A DNA stretch of 64,000 bases from Diabrotica undecimpunctata (Eukaryota > Arthropoda > Insecta > Coleoptera > Chrysomelidae), in assembly GCF_040954645.1 (NCBI RefSeq), contig NC_092807.1, forward strand, positions 50,910,991 to 50,974,990, given 5' to 3'. A program made the translations under genes and the position numbers. This document shows, piece by piece, positions 27,562 through 38,994 of the stretch. The notes below the pieces were generated by a model, which was not told where the DNA came from, made no database searches, and worked only from the letters and a program-made list of their open reading frames with translations. Each line of letters begins with the position of its first letter. Within the stretch, counting starts at the first letter, position 1.

Positions 27562-28189
27562 AAAGCTTAAAAATAATTTGAAATATTTTAAATTAATTCG
27601 GAAGAAAAATTCTAATAAAATACTAGTCTCAATAAAGTATAAAAGAACCTGGCGTCGTCGATATAATTTTGAGCTATACAATAAGTAAAAAAATAGTTGA
27701 AGACAAAGAAATAATAACTATTTTAATTTCATACTGAATTCAATATAAAGATTAAAAACGACTGTTAGCAGAAAAAGAATTTTTTTCAATAATGTCTGAT
27801 TTCAAAATTTCGTTTGTAGATTACCGTCACCAAATGAGTCCGGTTCATAAAATTTTGTAAGACCACCACACGCGCATGCGACTCTCCGCAAATCAAAGTG
27901 TTGCCACTGTAGATGTTTTACATAAAAAAATGTAATGGCAATTGCACATACATATGTCTTCTGAAAATTGACCGCCATTACAATAAATTGATTTCTATCT
28001 TGTGCTGTTCTTAGTAGTCCATGTCTGTATAGACTGGATCAATGTTGCCACAGCAGAAAGGTATACAACCTTCTATAACCAAATGAATTTAACCCATGCC
28101 AACTATAAAGAAAATAATTACCTACCTAGGAGATCGGTCTACCACTATAAGGGCAATTGAACCCAAATGAGGATTATTATCACTCTACT
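27562..28189. other. Unannotated stretch
   Basis: AT-rich and non-coding, with no visible repeat structure. Confidence 0.4.
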
Positions 28190-29480
28190 GTGATGGCTAG
28201 TGGTTGATGATCTTTTAAGAAAGCTCAAAAGAGAAGGATTTCGTGTTCGGGGCTGTGGCAAGACATGGGATCTAAAACGAAAAATGAGCTGTTACTCATA
28301 AGTAACAGTTGCCAGACCCATAATTACTTATGCTGCTCTGAGTTAAAGTTAGGTTAGATGGTTCAAAAAAAGGAAATAACACTGCTTATGCAGTATACCA
28401 ACAGTATTCTGGACAGCAGCATAAATATAAGTTACCTGATGAAGCCACCATCTACACATCCGAAATGCTGGGTTTAAAGTTTGCTCTTTCTCATGCTTTG
28501 ACAAAGGAAATGAAGAACTGTGTAATATTTATAGACAGTAAATGTGCAGTAGAAAGATTATGTGTAACAAATAAATCCAAGCAATTGACTCATCCTGATA
28601 TAGAGATTTTAAAATTTTACTACGAGGTTTCAAAACTCGGAGAAGTTATTATCGCATGGATCAAAGGCCATTCTGGGATAAAGGGTAATATAATAGCAGA
28701 TGCTTTGGCAAAAGAAGCATTATCAAGCGGAGAAACCATAGACAACAATATTCTACCGGTGTCAGATATAGATGTATGTAGTAAACATCGGCTCAAATTA
28801 AAATGGCAAGCCAATTATACGGAATCCGAAAGACAGTCATCCTTTAAATATTGACAACCCACACTTCTTAAAAAAAGGTGATTTTATTCAGAGTCCAACA
28901 GAAGTTTTATTAAAACTATTAATAGGCTAAGGTCAAATCATGCTCTAACACCTTCAAGAATGTACAAAATGACTCTAGCAGACACTCCAAACTGTACTTG
29001 TGGTAAATATTTAGATTTATCACATATCCTATTAGAATGTGTAAACCAACAAGGAAATATTACATGTTTTTATGAAAACTTACGAAAACTGAATGTCTGT
29101 TTCCCATTTCACATAAAAGAATTAATTTTCTCTGGAAACGCAGAAATCTTTAATTGTATTTATCAGTTAATAAGAAATTGTAAATATAAACTTTAAACAA
29201 TATAATGTACTAACCATAGAATTAAGATGAAACTTGTAAGCAATTTGCGAACACACCAATCATGTAATAAACCTTTTAATGCGAAAAAAAATAAATACTT
29301 AAATAAAAAAAATATGTAAAACCAAATTATTATAAAAGATGACCAAAACAAAATAAAAAATATATACACATATTACATACAATATCAAAAAATAAAAATA
29401 AAAAAAAATCACGTTCTGTGAATACAAATTACAAAATAGTCTGGTCAATTGGCTATGCCAAGGCCATTAAAAAAAAGGCC
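28190..29480 (+). pseudogene. I/R1/Jockey-like LINE 3' end with well preserved RNase H and zinc-knuckle tail
   Basis: A short degraded RT tail (VARPIITYAAL near 28310) precedes an RNase H domain open from about 28357 to 28856. It shows DGSKKGNNTAYAVY, SEMLGLKFAL, CVIFIDSKCAVERL and IKGHSGIKGNIIADALAKEA. All four carboxylates of RNase H are present. After a frame change, RLRSNHALTPSRMYKM leads to NCTCGKYLDLSHILLECVNQ (CxC...H...C), the usual C-terminal Cys/His motif of this LINE group, ending at 29196. The 3' tail at 29440-29480, containing CAATTGGCTATGCCAAGGCC then an A-run, also occurs reversed near 9090. Confidence 0.82.
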
Positions 29481-30179
29481 TTTTTAAATGGAAAATTTAT
29501 TTAGATAGGTATGTCATAAATAAAGCGGCACCTACATTACATTTCACGTGAATCAATCATGAGTTTATGACAGAGATTTCAATTTTTAAAAAATATCAAT
29601 CTTCATATTTTAAAACAATTTAGAAAGGGACATACAATGTAAAAAAGGAGATGTATTGATTTACCATATAATGCAGTTTCCATTCTGCTACCGAAAATTA
29701 TCCGTTCTTTCTATTATTCTTCCAATAATGTGTCATCTGCGGTTCCTAGACACGGCACATTTTTATCTTTTCAATAGATAGAAGGATAAAAGACTGCGAT
29801 AACAGACAATCTCTATGACATACATTACTGAATGGGATTCTCCTGTAAAAAATACAAAAAAGAATTGTGTCAAAGAACAGCGCGTTAAAACAAAGCTTAT
29901 AGACGATAAAGATTTTATTCCAGCTCAGTTGGCACTTTTGTAGGTTATTAGGAGCTTATATTGGGCAAGGAACGTTTTACATTATATGAGTGTGTTTTAT
30001 TTAATTAAAAGTTGTTAGAATGTATATATTTAATTTAATTTTCAAATTACAGGATTAAATTTAGCAATAACTATTATCCGGGAATAATTGAAGCAAATAA
30101 TAAGTGAAGCAAATTGTTAATATTTTAATGTAAGTTCAGAATACGAAAGGTCAAAAATCTACTATGGACTATATAACTA
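29481..30179. other. Unannotated AT-rich stretch
   Basis: No recognisable feature. Confidence 0.45.
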
Positions 30180-31490
30180 CCAGTAAACATATAGACCCTA
30201 GACATACTGCTGTGTAGTGGGCAGCTGTATAAGAAAGAAGATATGAGGGCCAGAATTATAGGCCAATTACATTGCTAGATGCAGTATACAAAATTCTTTC
30301 TGGTATTATCTACAATAGATTGTTAGAATACTCCGAATAGGTGATTATGAAAATGGATTCAGACCAAATAGAGCCACTATAAACAAAATATTCATACTAA
30401 TAACGCTTCAAGAAAAAGCTTATGAATATGATATAGAACTATATATAACATAAACAACCTTTTGATAGTGTGAAAAGAAACAAAATGATGGAAGATATTC
30501 ATAGTGTAGGTATACCTAACAAATATATCAGAATCATAAAAATGATGTTGCAGGGTTCAAAAGCCGCAGTTAGAGTAGATGGAGAATAGTTATTTGACAT
30601 CAATGTGGGAGTGAGACAGGGAGACGCATAGTAGCCATGCTGTTCGACCTAGTTCTTGAGGCAGTCTAATGTACCCGGCCATATAAATACCAAATCAACA
30701 TAAATTACTGCATATGCAGATGATGTAGCTATCATTAGTAGGATCAAGCAACGACTAATGGAAGTGTTCAAGGAAGTTGATACCGAAGCGCATAAAAAGA
30801 GGGTTTAAGATAAGCGAAACAAAAACCAAGTACATGACCGTGAAAAAAACACCTGACAAAGAAAATGATATCGCAATAGACAAAACTATACCATCGAACG
30901 TGTGGATAGCTTCACATATCTGGGCACAGAAATCAATCAAAAGAATTCCGTAAGTAGCGAAATTAATGCAAGTATTTCCAGTGGGAATCGAACATACTAT
31001 GCTAATAAAAGATTGATGACATCGAAATTATTAGACAAAAGAACCAAAATGACTATCTACATAATATTACTGTAATGACGGTAACGACAAAAAAAGATGA
31101 AGTGCCACTGAAGACGACTCGGTCCACGCGGAAGACGGGAAATAGAGAATCAGGAGAACCGACTAGATTAATGAATTGAATGAAGGGCGCGATTTTGTAA
31201 GATTTGTTAAAAGTCAGACACTGTCATGGCTGGGACATGTCCAAAGACAAGAAAATACAAAATCAACATAAAAAGTATTACAATGGACGCCGATAGGAAT
31301 ACGAAAAAAAAAGGAAAACCCAAAAAGAGATGATTGGGTGGCGTTGAAGACGACCTGAAAACTATGAATGTAACATAGTGGAGGAGAAGGGCACAAGAGA
31401 ACTCTGAATATAAGGATATAGCCAGATAGCCAAAGGCCCATCTAGGGCCCATCAGGGTAATGATGCCAAAAGATGAAGAGCTGTGATCAC
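30180..31490 (+). pseudogene. Heavily decayed LINE reverse transcriptase
   Basis: Fragments in several frames follow the order of a LINE polymerase: PITLLDAVYKILSGIIYNRL (30265), ENGFRPNRATINKIF (30350), FDSVKRNKMMEDI (30460), INVGVRQGDA (30600), ITAYADDVAIISR (30700), GFKISETKTKYM (30800) and VDSFTYLGTEINQK (30905). LSWLGHVQRQ follows near 31225. Many stops and frame changes make it one of the oldest LINE copies here. The endonuclease is absent. Confidence 0.78.
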
Positions 31491-32307
31491 GTACAACGGA
31501 CTTAAAGATAAAAATGTATTTTATTTTTTTTATGTTAAAACATTCATAATGATGAAGACTAACCGTAATATAATGTCACGATGACAATTAGTGACAATAA
31601 ACCAAATATAGTAGGTGGTATTTGTTTAAAATAATGATTTTTTGGGTTTGAGCAGATAAACGCAATTTATAGCATAAATCGCTCCAAAATATCACTACAA
31701 ATGATAATTTTACTATGCGTGATATAGTGAAATTGCCTGTTTTTTGACTATATCCCAAGAACTGTCAGTTTTAGAATAATTTTGTATAGGACATAAAAGT
31801 TTTGTAATTAAATTTTACATAAGGTAATACTAGTTTCCGTTAAAAAAAAACACAAAAAAAGGTAATAAAATCCAACTTAGGATCTACATATTCCGATAAA
31901 AAAACTCGTTAATATGTTTAATTCATCAAACAAAATTTCATTAAAATCGATTTAATACTTTTTGCAAAATAATTTTGCAATATAATCTTTTTTTAAAAAG
32001 AATAATTTTCAAAATTATGTAGGTCAAAAACTAATACTTCTAGATAAAAGATTTTTTACATATAGAAGAGCATTTAAGAATTTAAACCTATTTTGAAAAA
32101 TTAAAATCCGGCGATTAGAAGAAGCTTAGAGAACATTTTAAAAAAATGTTTCAATTTTAAACTCATTACTTTTGATTGATTTTAATTTTCAAAACGGATA
32201 TTAAAAGTGCTCCGAAAGACCAATCGAAACGGTTAATGATCGTGCTATTTACAATAAAAGTAAAGGTTCTAAGATCTGTGTTTTAAATAAAAATCTTTAC
32301 TATACAG
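31491..32307. other. Unannotated AT-rich stretch
   Basis: No gene or repeat recognised. Confidence 0.45.
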
Positions 32308-32745
32308 AGCATTAATTGGTTACAAATTTACATTAGCTACAGCCCGCTAAAAATTGATTAAAATGTCAATTAAAAGTAGTCCGTCCGCCAAAAAATTGTT
32401 TTTTTTTAATCGAGGTCTCGCGAGCTAAAAAGATCAAATATCGCATTTGCAAATGCGTATTATTAAAATTTATAGGCCCTTTAAACAACCAACAATTATT
32501 TACCGTAAAACTCTCTTTATTTATCGGACCTATTTATTTATTATAAGTATGGTTTGTACATATAATTATTTATTCTTCATTGCTTATTGCAATGATCATT
32601 ATTATAAATTTAAAAAATTGTTTTAAGTATATACATATATAACTATATAAGTTTTTAACTAAACTAAAAAATAAATTCTTTTAAAAATTAAAAAAAAATT
32701 ATTATTTTTATTAAATTTAATTTTATTTCCGCTCTAGGCTTTGTA

Positions 32746-33437
32746 CAGTTTGACTGAGTATCGGATTGTTAAAGATGGCTTTTTCCGAAAAACAGAAAAA
32801 ATCCTTCATACTATTTTAATTTTGTAGCTTTGAAAGAAATCCCTTTAACTGTAAATTGTACTCATGTAATAGATGGCGGATTTCCGTTGAATAAAGTTAT
32901 TTGGCCTCAAACACGAACTTTAAAAACATTCGTTATGTTCTCGGAATTATTCTTCATACAGCTGTATTGCTTTTGATGGCTATCCAGCAACCTTAAAACT
33001 GAGTACTAAAATAGCTGAGCAGCGAAGCGGGCAAGTCAGGCAAATATGTCCAGATATCGATTATTATTCTACGAAGACCTCTGCAGTATTTCGGTTTGAC
33101 TGAGTATCGGATTGTTAAAGATGGCTTTTTCCGAAAAACAGAAAAAATCCTTCATACTATTTTAATTTTGTAGCTTTGAAAGAAATCCCTTTAACTGTAA
33201 ATTGTACTCATGTAATAGATGGCGGATTTCTGTTGAATAAAGTTATTTGGCCTCAAACACGAACTTTAAAAACATTCGTTATGTTCTCGGAATTATTCTT
33301 CATCTAGCTGTATTGCTTTTGATGGCTATCCAGCAACCTTAAAACTGAGTACTAAAATAGCTGAGCAGCGAAACGGGCAAGTCAGGCAAATATGTCCAGA
33401 TATCAATTATTATTCTACGAAGACCTCTGCAGTATTT
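32746..33437 (+). repeat. Tandem duplication, 346 bp unit, two copies
   Basis: Unit 1 is about 32746-33091 and unit 2 about 33092-33437, with only a few base changes (for example ttccgttg/ttctgttg and gaagcggg/gaaacggg). Each unit encodes the same piece of the gene, including VNCTHVIDGGF and AFDGYPATLKLSTKIAEQR. Confidence 0.9.
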
Positions 33438-34032
33438 CAAACACATTTTTTTTTTCTAACGAGAATAATACGAGTCAATACAGGAATAGAGATAGAATTA
33501 ATTGTCTTCAGACAATAAAGCAGCAATTATTGTAGCTGAAGATATTGATGTCTTGATTATCCTCTGCCAAATTTTCGCTTCAAATAAAAATATATATACT
33601 TTTGGAAACTTAGTGAAGGAAAAAAAGCAAAAGAAGTATATGACTGTAAATCATTCTGCACAAGTACTTTTACACCAAGATCACTAATTGGGTTTGTGCA
33701 TGCTCTTTCCGGATGAGATACCACGTCAGCTTTTCATTATCAAGGAAAGCAAAAAATTATCAAATTACTTTCTGGTGATACTGATTTATAAAATGAAGCG
33801 AAAACTTTTAACGATAGAATTGCTTCATGCGAGTAAATAAGACCTGCAAGTTTTAAGATAATAGCTGTGTTATATATGGTTAAAATAATTCTAACATTGA
33901 ATTGAATACTCTCCGAAATTTATGTTTTACAAAGGATGTCAGAAAAAGAACTTTCATTTATTAATGCTTTCACCTACTTAATATGTTGCAGAACAACACT
34001 GTTATAGAATATAATATCAACAACACTGGCTT
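32750..34032 (+). pseudogene. Unassigned transposon-borne gene, N-terminal and central part (FDGY / AEDxDVL / HALSG motifs)
   Basis: Conserved-looking pieces in shifting frames are: LKEIPLTVNCTHVIDGG and AFDGYPATLKLSTKIAEQR, both duplicated; SSDNKAAIIVAEDIDVLIIL near 33505; GFVHALSG-DTTSAFHYQGK near 33690 with one stop; and FNDRIASCE near 33810. I recall a family in insects and other invertebrates with FDGY, (V/A)xEDxDLLxLL and FAHAFSGCDTTSAF motifs that is annotated only as uncharacterised. The spaced acidic residues would suit a PIN/flap-nuclease-like fold, but that is inference. Stops, frameshifts and the tandem duplication make this copy dead. It continues after the nested element, at 35955. 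Confidence 0.6.
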
Positions 34033-34044
34033 AGTAATAATTTG
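34033..34044. repeat. Target site duplication, left copy
   Basis: AGTAATAATTTG, repeated exactly at 35946-35957. The last TTG may belong to the element, which would make the duplication 9 bp. Confidence 0.85.
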
Positions 34045-34479
34045 TTCTGAAGCTATTTTCTTGCGGCATTTTAAATTAATTACTATTTAAATGGGAATAA
34101 GCCACAATTAAAGGTTAAAATACGTTTATTGACGTTTCAATTTCCATTTCGGAAATCGTTCTTAAAATACAAACATTAGTAAATTAAACAAATTTTGTTT
34201 TTTGTTACTTAGTGAAAAATTCTTCTAATAATTTAATTTTATCTGACTCATCTACATTGACAATTCAGACATACATTATACATTTTAAAGTAGACGACTT
34301 TAAAATGATATTGCCAATATTGTTGAGTTGCGTTCCTGGGCCGACTTTACTTATAAGATAGTTCATTCGATTACATGAAATCAACTTTAACTTGAGAATA
34401 TCCGTCAGAAAAAATCAAAAATCATAACATGTCATTCGTCTTTAAAAAGACAAATACAGGCCATGATGCCATCATTTAG

Positions 34480-34680
34480 GAATGTGTCCAACAACTCTGA
34501 TCCATGAGGCCATATTGAGAATACATCATCTACATATCTCCACCATACCGAGGGTTTTAAATTTTGTTTAGAAATAATATTTGTATTCCATAAATATATC
34601 GGCTAATAATGGAGATAAACTAGAGCCCATCGCTAGACCAAAACTTTGTTTATAGAATTCATTATTTAATCCTTATACGA
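34480..34680 (-). pseudogene. PLE reverse transcriptase fragment
   Basis: FYKQSFGLAMGSSLSPLLAD is the PLE hallmark (GLAMGSPLSPxLAdifM). Next, in another frame, comes WWRYVDDVFSIWPHG with the catalytic YVDD. At about 34470 the frame runs directly into terminal-repeat sequence, so the remainder is deleted. Confidence 0.75.
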
Positions 34681-34689
34681 TAGAGCCAA

Positions 34690-35368
34690 AATTACTTGTT
34701 CTAACGAAAATTCGTTCTTGGAGGAAAAACATTTGTTAACATCTGTTTTATTAAAAAATGATTATCCTTTATCGTTTATAAATAAGGAATTTTCAACAAT
34801 CGATCGAATAGAACAAAACAACTTAGAACGAGATCCTACAGCGTATACAAGGAATAATACGAGGAAAATAACAATACCATACATAAAATGATTATCGGAA
34901 AAGCTTAAAAGGATAGGAAATAAATTCAACATTTTAACAACATTCAAAACAACAAACACGTTGAGATCTATTTTGTCCAAAACCAAACCTAAAAATGAAC
35001 AAGAAAGGACAAGGAATTGGATTTATAAAATAACTTGTCAATGCGATCAATTTTATTTAGGTGAAACATCAAGGCCATTAAATGTTAGAATAAGTGAACA
35101 TCAATCCTATATTAAAAATAGAGAATTTGATAGATCTCAAATATGTAAACACTCATGGGATAATGAACATAGGGTTCAATGGAATGATTCAAATATAGTC
35201 CTAAAAGAAACGGATGGTAAAAAGAGAAAAATCAAAGAAGCGGCTCTAATTATGCTAAATGAGACCAATTGTGTCGCGAATTCCTTGGCAGAATGTAGTA
35301 GGATCTGGTTACCCATATTAAAAAAGGAAGTTATTAAAAGGAAAATACCAGTATTGGTAAGTCAGTAA
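34690..35368 (+). pseudogene. PLE C-terminal region with GIY-YIG endonuclease
   Basis: The open frame from 34961 reads RSILSKTKPKNEQERTR, then NWIYKITCQCDQFYLGET with the paired YK and YLG of a GIY-YIG nuclease (Cys residues between them, as in PLEs), VRISEHQSYIKN with the catalytic Arg region, and AALIMLNETNCVANSLAECS. It ends IPVLVSQ at 35368. The endonuclease domain is intact. Upstream (34690-34900) LLKNDYPLSFINKEFST is the RT thumb region, interrupted by one stop. The domain nicks DNA for target-primed insertion. Confidence 0.8.
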
Positions 35369-35945
35369 CATATGGAGAATACATCATTTATGTTTTTTAA
35401 ATAACAAACATATAAAAACGGAATTTGGTGTTTATTGAAGGTAAACTAAATGCACGATCAATTACTTACCATGTCGGGATAGTATTATGAGGTTTTTTTC
35501 CTGGTTTTTCCCTCATAATTTACTATGGAATCACTAACAGGAGAATTTTACTGTCATCATGGCATGTATTTGTCTTTTTAAAGACGAATTACATGTTATG
35601 AATTTTTGTGACAGATATTCTCAAGTTAAAGTTGATTTCATGTGATCGAATTAACTATCTTATAAGTAAAGTCGTCACAGGAACGCAACTCAACAATATT
35701 GGCAATATTATTTTAAAGTCGTCTACTTTAAAATGTATAATGTATGTCTGATTATGTATGATTGTCAATATAGATGAGTCAGATAAAATTAAATTATTAG
35801 AAGAATTTTTCACCAATTAACAAAAAACAAAATTTGTTTAATTTATTGTGTGTATTTTGAGAACGATTTCCGAAGTGGAAATTGAAACGTCAATAAACGA
35901 ATTTTAACCTTTAATTGTGGCTTATTCCCATTTAAATAGTAATTA

Positions 35946-35957
35946 AGTAATAATTTG
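35946..35957. repeat. Target site duplication, right copy
   Basis: AGTAATAATTTG, exact repeat of 34033-34044. Confidence 0.85.
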
Positions 35958-36290
35958 ATCTCTACAGAGTGGAGAGCTTGAAAAAAATAGTTTAGAACGT
36001 ATTCGAACATTACAGCAGGTACTACCAGAAAATTTATTTACAACAATTGACTGTAACTGCAAAAAAGACTACTTCAAAACATATAGCTGTGTTAAACATG
36101 GTTTGAAATTTTCTGATTATTGTACTCATTGCCAAGGCCAATTATGCAAAAATGCAATAAATTCCAAGTCACCTACGGAAATCGAGGTGCACATTGATTA
36201 TGATGAGAAAATCGCCACATAAAAAGAAATTGAGGATCTCTTACTAGAATCTATTGAAAAAACTGCGTTTTAATTAGAAGACGTAGTGAA
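35955..36290 (+). pseudogene. Unassigned transposon-borne gene, C-terminal Cys-rich part
   Basis: After the nested PLE the older gene continues: LERIRTLQQVLPENLFTTID, then CNCKKDYFKTYSCVKHGLKF, SDYCTHCQGQLCKN and a short acidic tail. The pattern CxCKK-x-CxCxxxGLxCSxxCxxCxGxxCxN is a CXC-like zinc-binding cluster; here two Cys are replaced by Tyr and Phe. A better-conserved copy of the same cluster lies at 59395-59790 on the minus strand. Confidence 0.65.
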
Positions 36291-36879
36291 GAATATAAAA
36301 CTCAACCAAACTGTAAAAAGGCTAGAGTGGAATATTAAATCTATAATGGAATATAATTTAATTAATTAAAAAAACAATTCAATTATGTATACTAAAAATA
36401 AGAAATTTTTTTTATATTTTTTAAAGTATTTATTTTTTAATTAAGGTAAAAACGGATGTTAATGCTTTTACCATTTTATAACTATCAGTAAAATAAATTT
36501 TGTAATTTAAAATCACATTTTTGAATAAAAATCACTGATTGTTTTCCGTAATTTTTCATAATTTGTATATTATACTTAATTTATAATAATGATAATTACA
36601 ATAAATATTAACGAATAAATAAAGTTAGTTTTACGGTAAATAATTTTTGGTTATTCAAAGAACCTATAAAGGTTTATATGCATGCAAAAACATCAAAATT
36701 GGTTGTTAGAGGAGATAATTCAAATTTTTAAGAGCGACTTACTCTTATGCTAAGACGTAAAATCAATTTCGATTCAGTCGCGACGGCCGCCCTCCCGTCC
36801 ATTTTTTTGATGGACAGACTACTTTTAATTTAACTTGTAGTGATCAGTAGCTAATGTAAATTTGTACCCAATTAGTGCT

Positions 36880-38076
36880 TACTAATTATTAAATTATTCT
36901 AATTTTTTTAGCAATAAATGAAATTTTTCTATGTAGTTCCCCTTTTTGATGGGACTTCCTGAACCACCTGGTGCACTACACAGGAAAAAAACTGAAGTAA
37001 CATAAATATCTGCTGTGAAGAACTCAACACCTACCTGAAATTACTTTAGCTTAAATCCACAGATTCAGCTTTCATCCAAACATTCAGCTACATCCAACAG
37101 CTACACTGAAACTACATTCAACTGCAACTTCAGCAACACCAAGAAGTGACAAAAATTAAATAACCAATTGCCATAAGTATCTTTTTATATAAATATAATA
37201 TTTTATTTGTTCCTGGCAAACTCATTCAGATTTGCATTTACGATAAGACGTAGGTAGCCTAAAACAATTTTATTAGCACCCAATATTATAGGTACTAACT
37301 GAATTCTTACACATTAGTTGTTATATTGTTATAAGATCATTGGTTTATCAACTTTTTCAAGTACTTTTTTTATTTTAGCAGTAGATGTTATAAATGTGCG
37401 ATTTCATTTGAAACGGATATCATACTTATCGTACTTACAAATTTCCGCATTAATCCATTATAATTCCGATAAATATTCAATATTTAACCACTTCTTGTAA
37501 TCCTACTTGGTTTACCAAATAAATCAAACCATAACGGCTATTTATAAATATAACGGTATATCATAAAGACCTAATTAGACTGTTAATAATACCCAGATTT
37601 AGTAATTTTGGCAGTTATTTTAGCTCATTCAATAAAACGTTATTAGGCCTGCTCCACCAGATAAAACAAGCATAATTTATGGTAATCTGGTTTGTGGATT
37701 TGAATGGTTTTCATATATTATACGTCGAAACAAGCACATAAAATTTAATGGGATTAAAGTAATTTTAAAGTAGTAATATCTAGTCAGATATTACTACTAC
37801 TAAAATTTATTTAATTTAAGTTAAATATAAAAAATATTAGTAATGGTTATAATACTTTGTTAAACCATTGTATAGCTAAGCTTCCCTTTAAGTACTTGAC
37901 AATTCGTATACTACACTCCATCATTATCTTTGCGCATGATCGATTCCACTTATTATATTTCTCAATGATTATATCTTGTGAGACACCAATATTCTTCATA
38001 GACCTGTGTCGTCTAGATGTTTCTTACAAGCTGTTTTGATCTTTCTCCTCTACTTCTGCCAGGACTTCGACACTTA
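36880..38076. other. Unannotated AT-rich stretch
   Basis: Small open frames at 37318-37500 and 37857-38039 have no recognisable motif. The segment 37020-37150 is rich in CAACxx and CAGC words but non-coding. Confidence 0.45.
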
Positions 38077-38788
38077 GAGTTAAAACACACAAACGTTTTT
38101 TGAGCGACTTTTCGGCGACAGATTGTCGACGCTGTCAAATTTTGTAAAATTTTCGGTAAAATTTTGACGTCGATCCGATAACGTCGCGAGTCGTCCTAGG
38201 CATCTCAAACGGGCGGCATGTGGTCGTTGGGTTGGGAGACCGATACTTCTCTGCCATTCCGCTACATACCGCCTACCGCAACGGCTCAATCGCAGGAAAC
38301 TGACGTTTCGCCAGCTACTCCGGCCAGTACTTTCTCAGGACTCTGTTTTATCTGATGTAATTGGCTTGTTAAAACAATAAAATTATTCAATTTTTGCTTA
38401 TTTTAATTCTACCTTCCAATCTCCACGAGGTTTCCTGACACAGAGATCAATATACATACCTTAATGAAAGAGCTAGTCGTTCCATAGGTGGTATGCTTTT
38501 TCTCATTACAGTGACATTCTTATTTATATGACTTATTAAAACTCCAAATAAAAAATCAAATGTGCTTTTAGGCATTCCAAAATATTCTATCCTAGGCATT
38601 CTATGAGTGGATAAACCTAAAGGTTTCTTGTTCAAAATCCATTTTGATACTAAATAATTTTCGCAGTGACGACAAAAAAGTCGTCGTGTCTTCGGAAATT
38701 ACGACTAGCAGTCAGTATTCAGCGACAACTAGCCACTCATATGTGTTAAACACATTGTAGCTCAAAAGACGTCCGCGTGTTTTAGCTC
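38077..38788 (-). mobile_element. Small PIF/Harbinger-like element
   Basis: The ends GAG(T/C)TAAAACAC(A/G)C and TTTTGAGC are inverted at 38077-38105 and 38760-38788. They are flanked by TTA on the left and TAA on the right, a plausible but imperfect Harbinger target. Both subterminal regions are GC-rich and crowded with GTCG/CGAC words (38100-38290 and 38660-38740), which may be transposase sites. Only one exon-like transposase piece remains. Confidence 0.65.
38447..38635 (-). pseudogene. Harbinger transposase, N-terminal exon-like fragment
   Basis: MPRIEYFGMPKSTFDFLFGV, then ISHINKNVTVMRKSIPPMER and LALSLRYV match the N-terminal helical region of PIF/Harbinger (HARBI1-like) transposases (FRMSkxtFdxLLxxi ... 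IsPeeRLaltLRfLA). The DDE domain is absent from the element. Confidence 0.7.
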
Positions 38789-38994
38789 TAAGCGAACTTA
38801 ATACTGGGCGGTTCTCATTTCAGCGTTGAATGTGCTATCACAAAGCTACTCCGAATTGTGAGAATAAATTGGAGTAAACTACAAGCCCATGGGAGTTTTT
38901 TAATGAATCACAAATAAAACAATACTACAATATGTAATAACATGGAACTATCCCGCTTGCAGTCTTTTCCTTGCAGAAAATATTGTTTGTATCA

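Larger units (their letters stand above)
34042..35945 (+). mobile_element. Penelope-like element with inverted ends, nested insertion
   Basis: The terminal repeat is present at both ends in opposite orientation (34085-34460 and 35560-35945). Extra conserved sequence TTGTTCTGAAGCTATTTTC occurs on the left only. The interior is folded head to head. On the minus strand 34680-34480 encodes SFGLAMGSSLSPLLADIFME and a RYVDD-type box, the PLE reverse transcriptase. The plus strand 34690-35368 encodes the end of RT and a GIY-YIG endonuclease. A 9-12 bp target duplication places it inside the older gene. Confidence 0.85.
32308..36879 (+). mobile_element. Candidate DNA transposon with ~300 bp imperfect TIRs carrying an unassigned gene
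   Basis: The left end (32308-32620) and right end (about 36560-36879) are imperfect reverse complements. Matching blocks, in order, are AATTGGxTACAAATTTACAT and TTAGCTAC, AATTAAAAGTAGTC(C/T)GTCC, ATTATTTACCGTAAAAC, and CATTATTATAAATT near the inner edge. Between them lies a decayed gene (32750-36290) split by a Penelope-like insertion. The edges fit a TIR transposon whose own protein would be the FDGY/HALSG/Cys-rich product. I could not define a target duplication, and I cannot place the protein in a known transposase superfamily. Confidence 0.6.

Noticed and set aside
34080..35945. Possible hammerhead in the PLE terminal repeats (CCGAAGTGGAAATTGAAACG)
   Set aside because: The first box differs from CTGANGA at two positions and stem II is poor, so I did not count it with the others.
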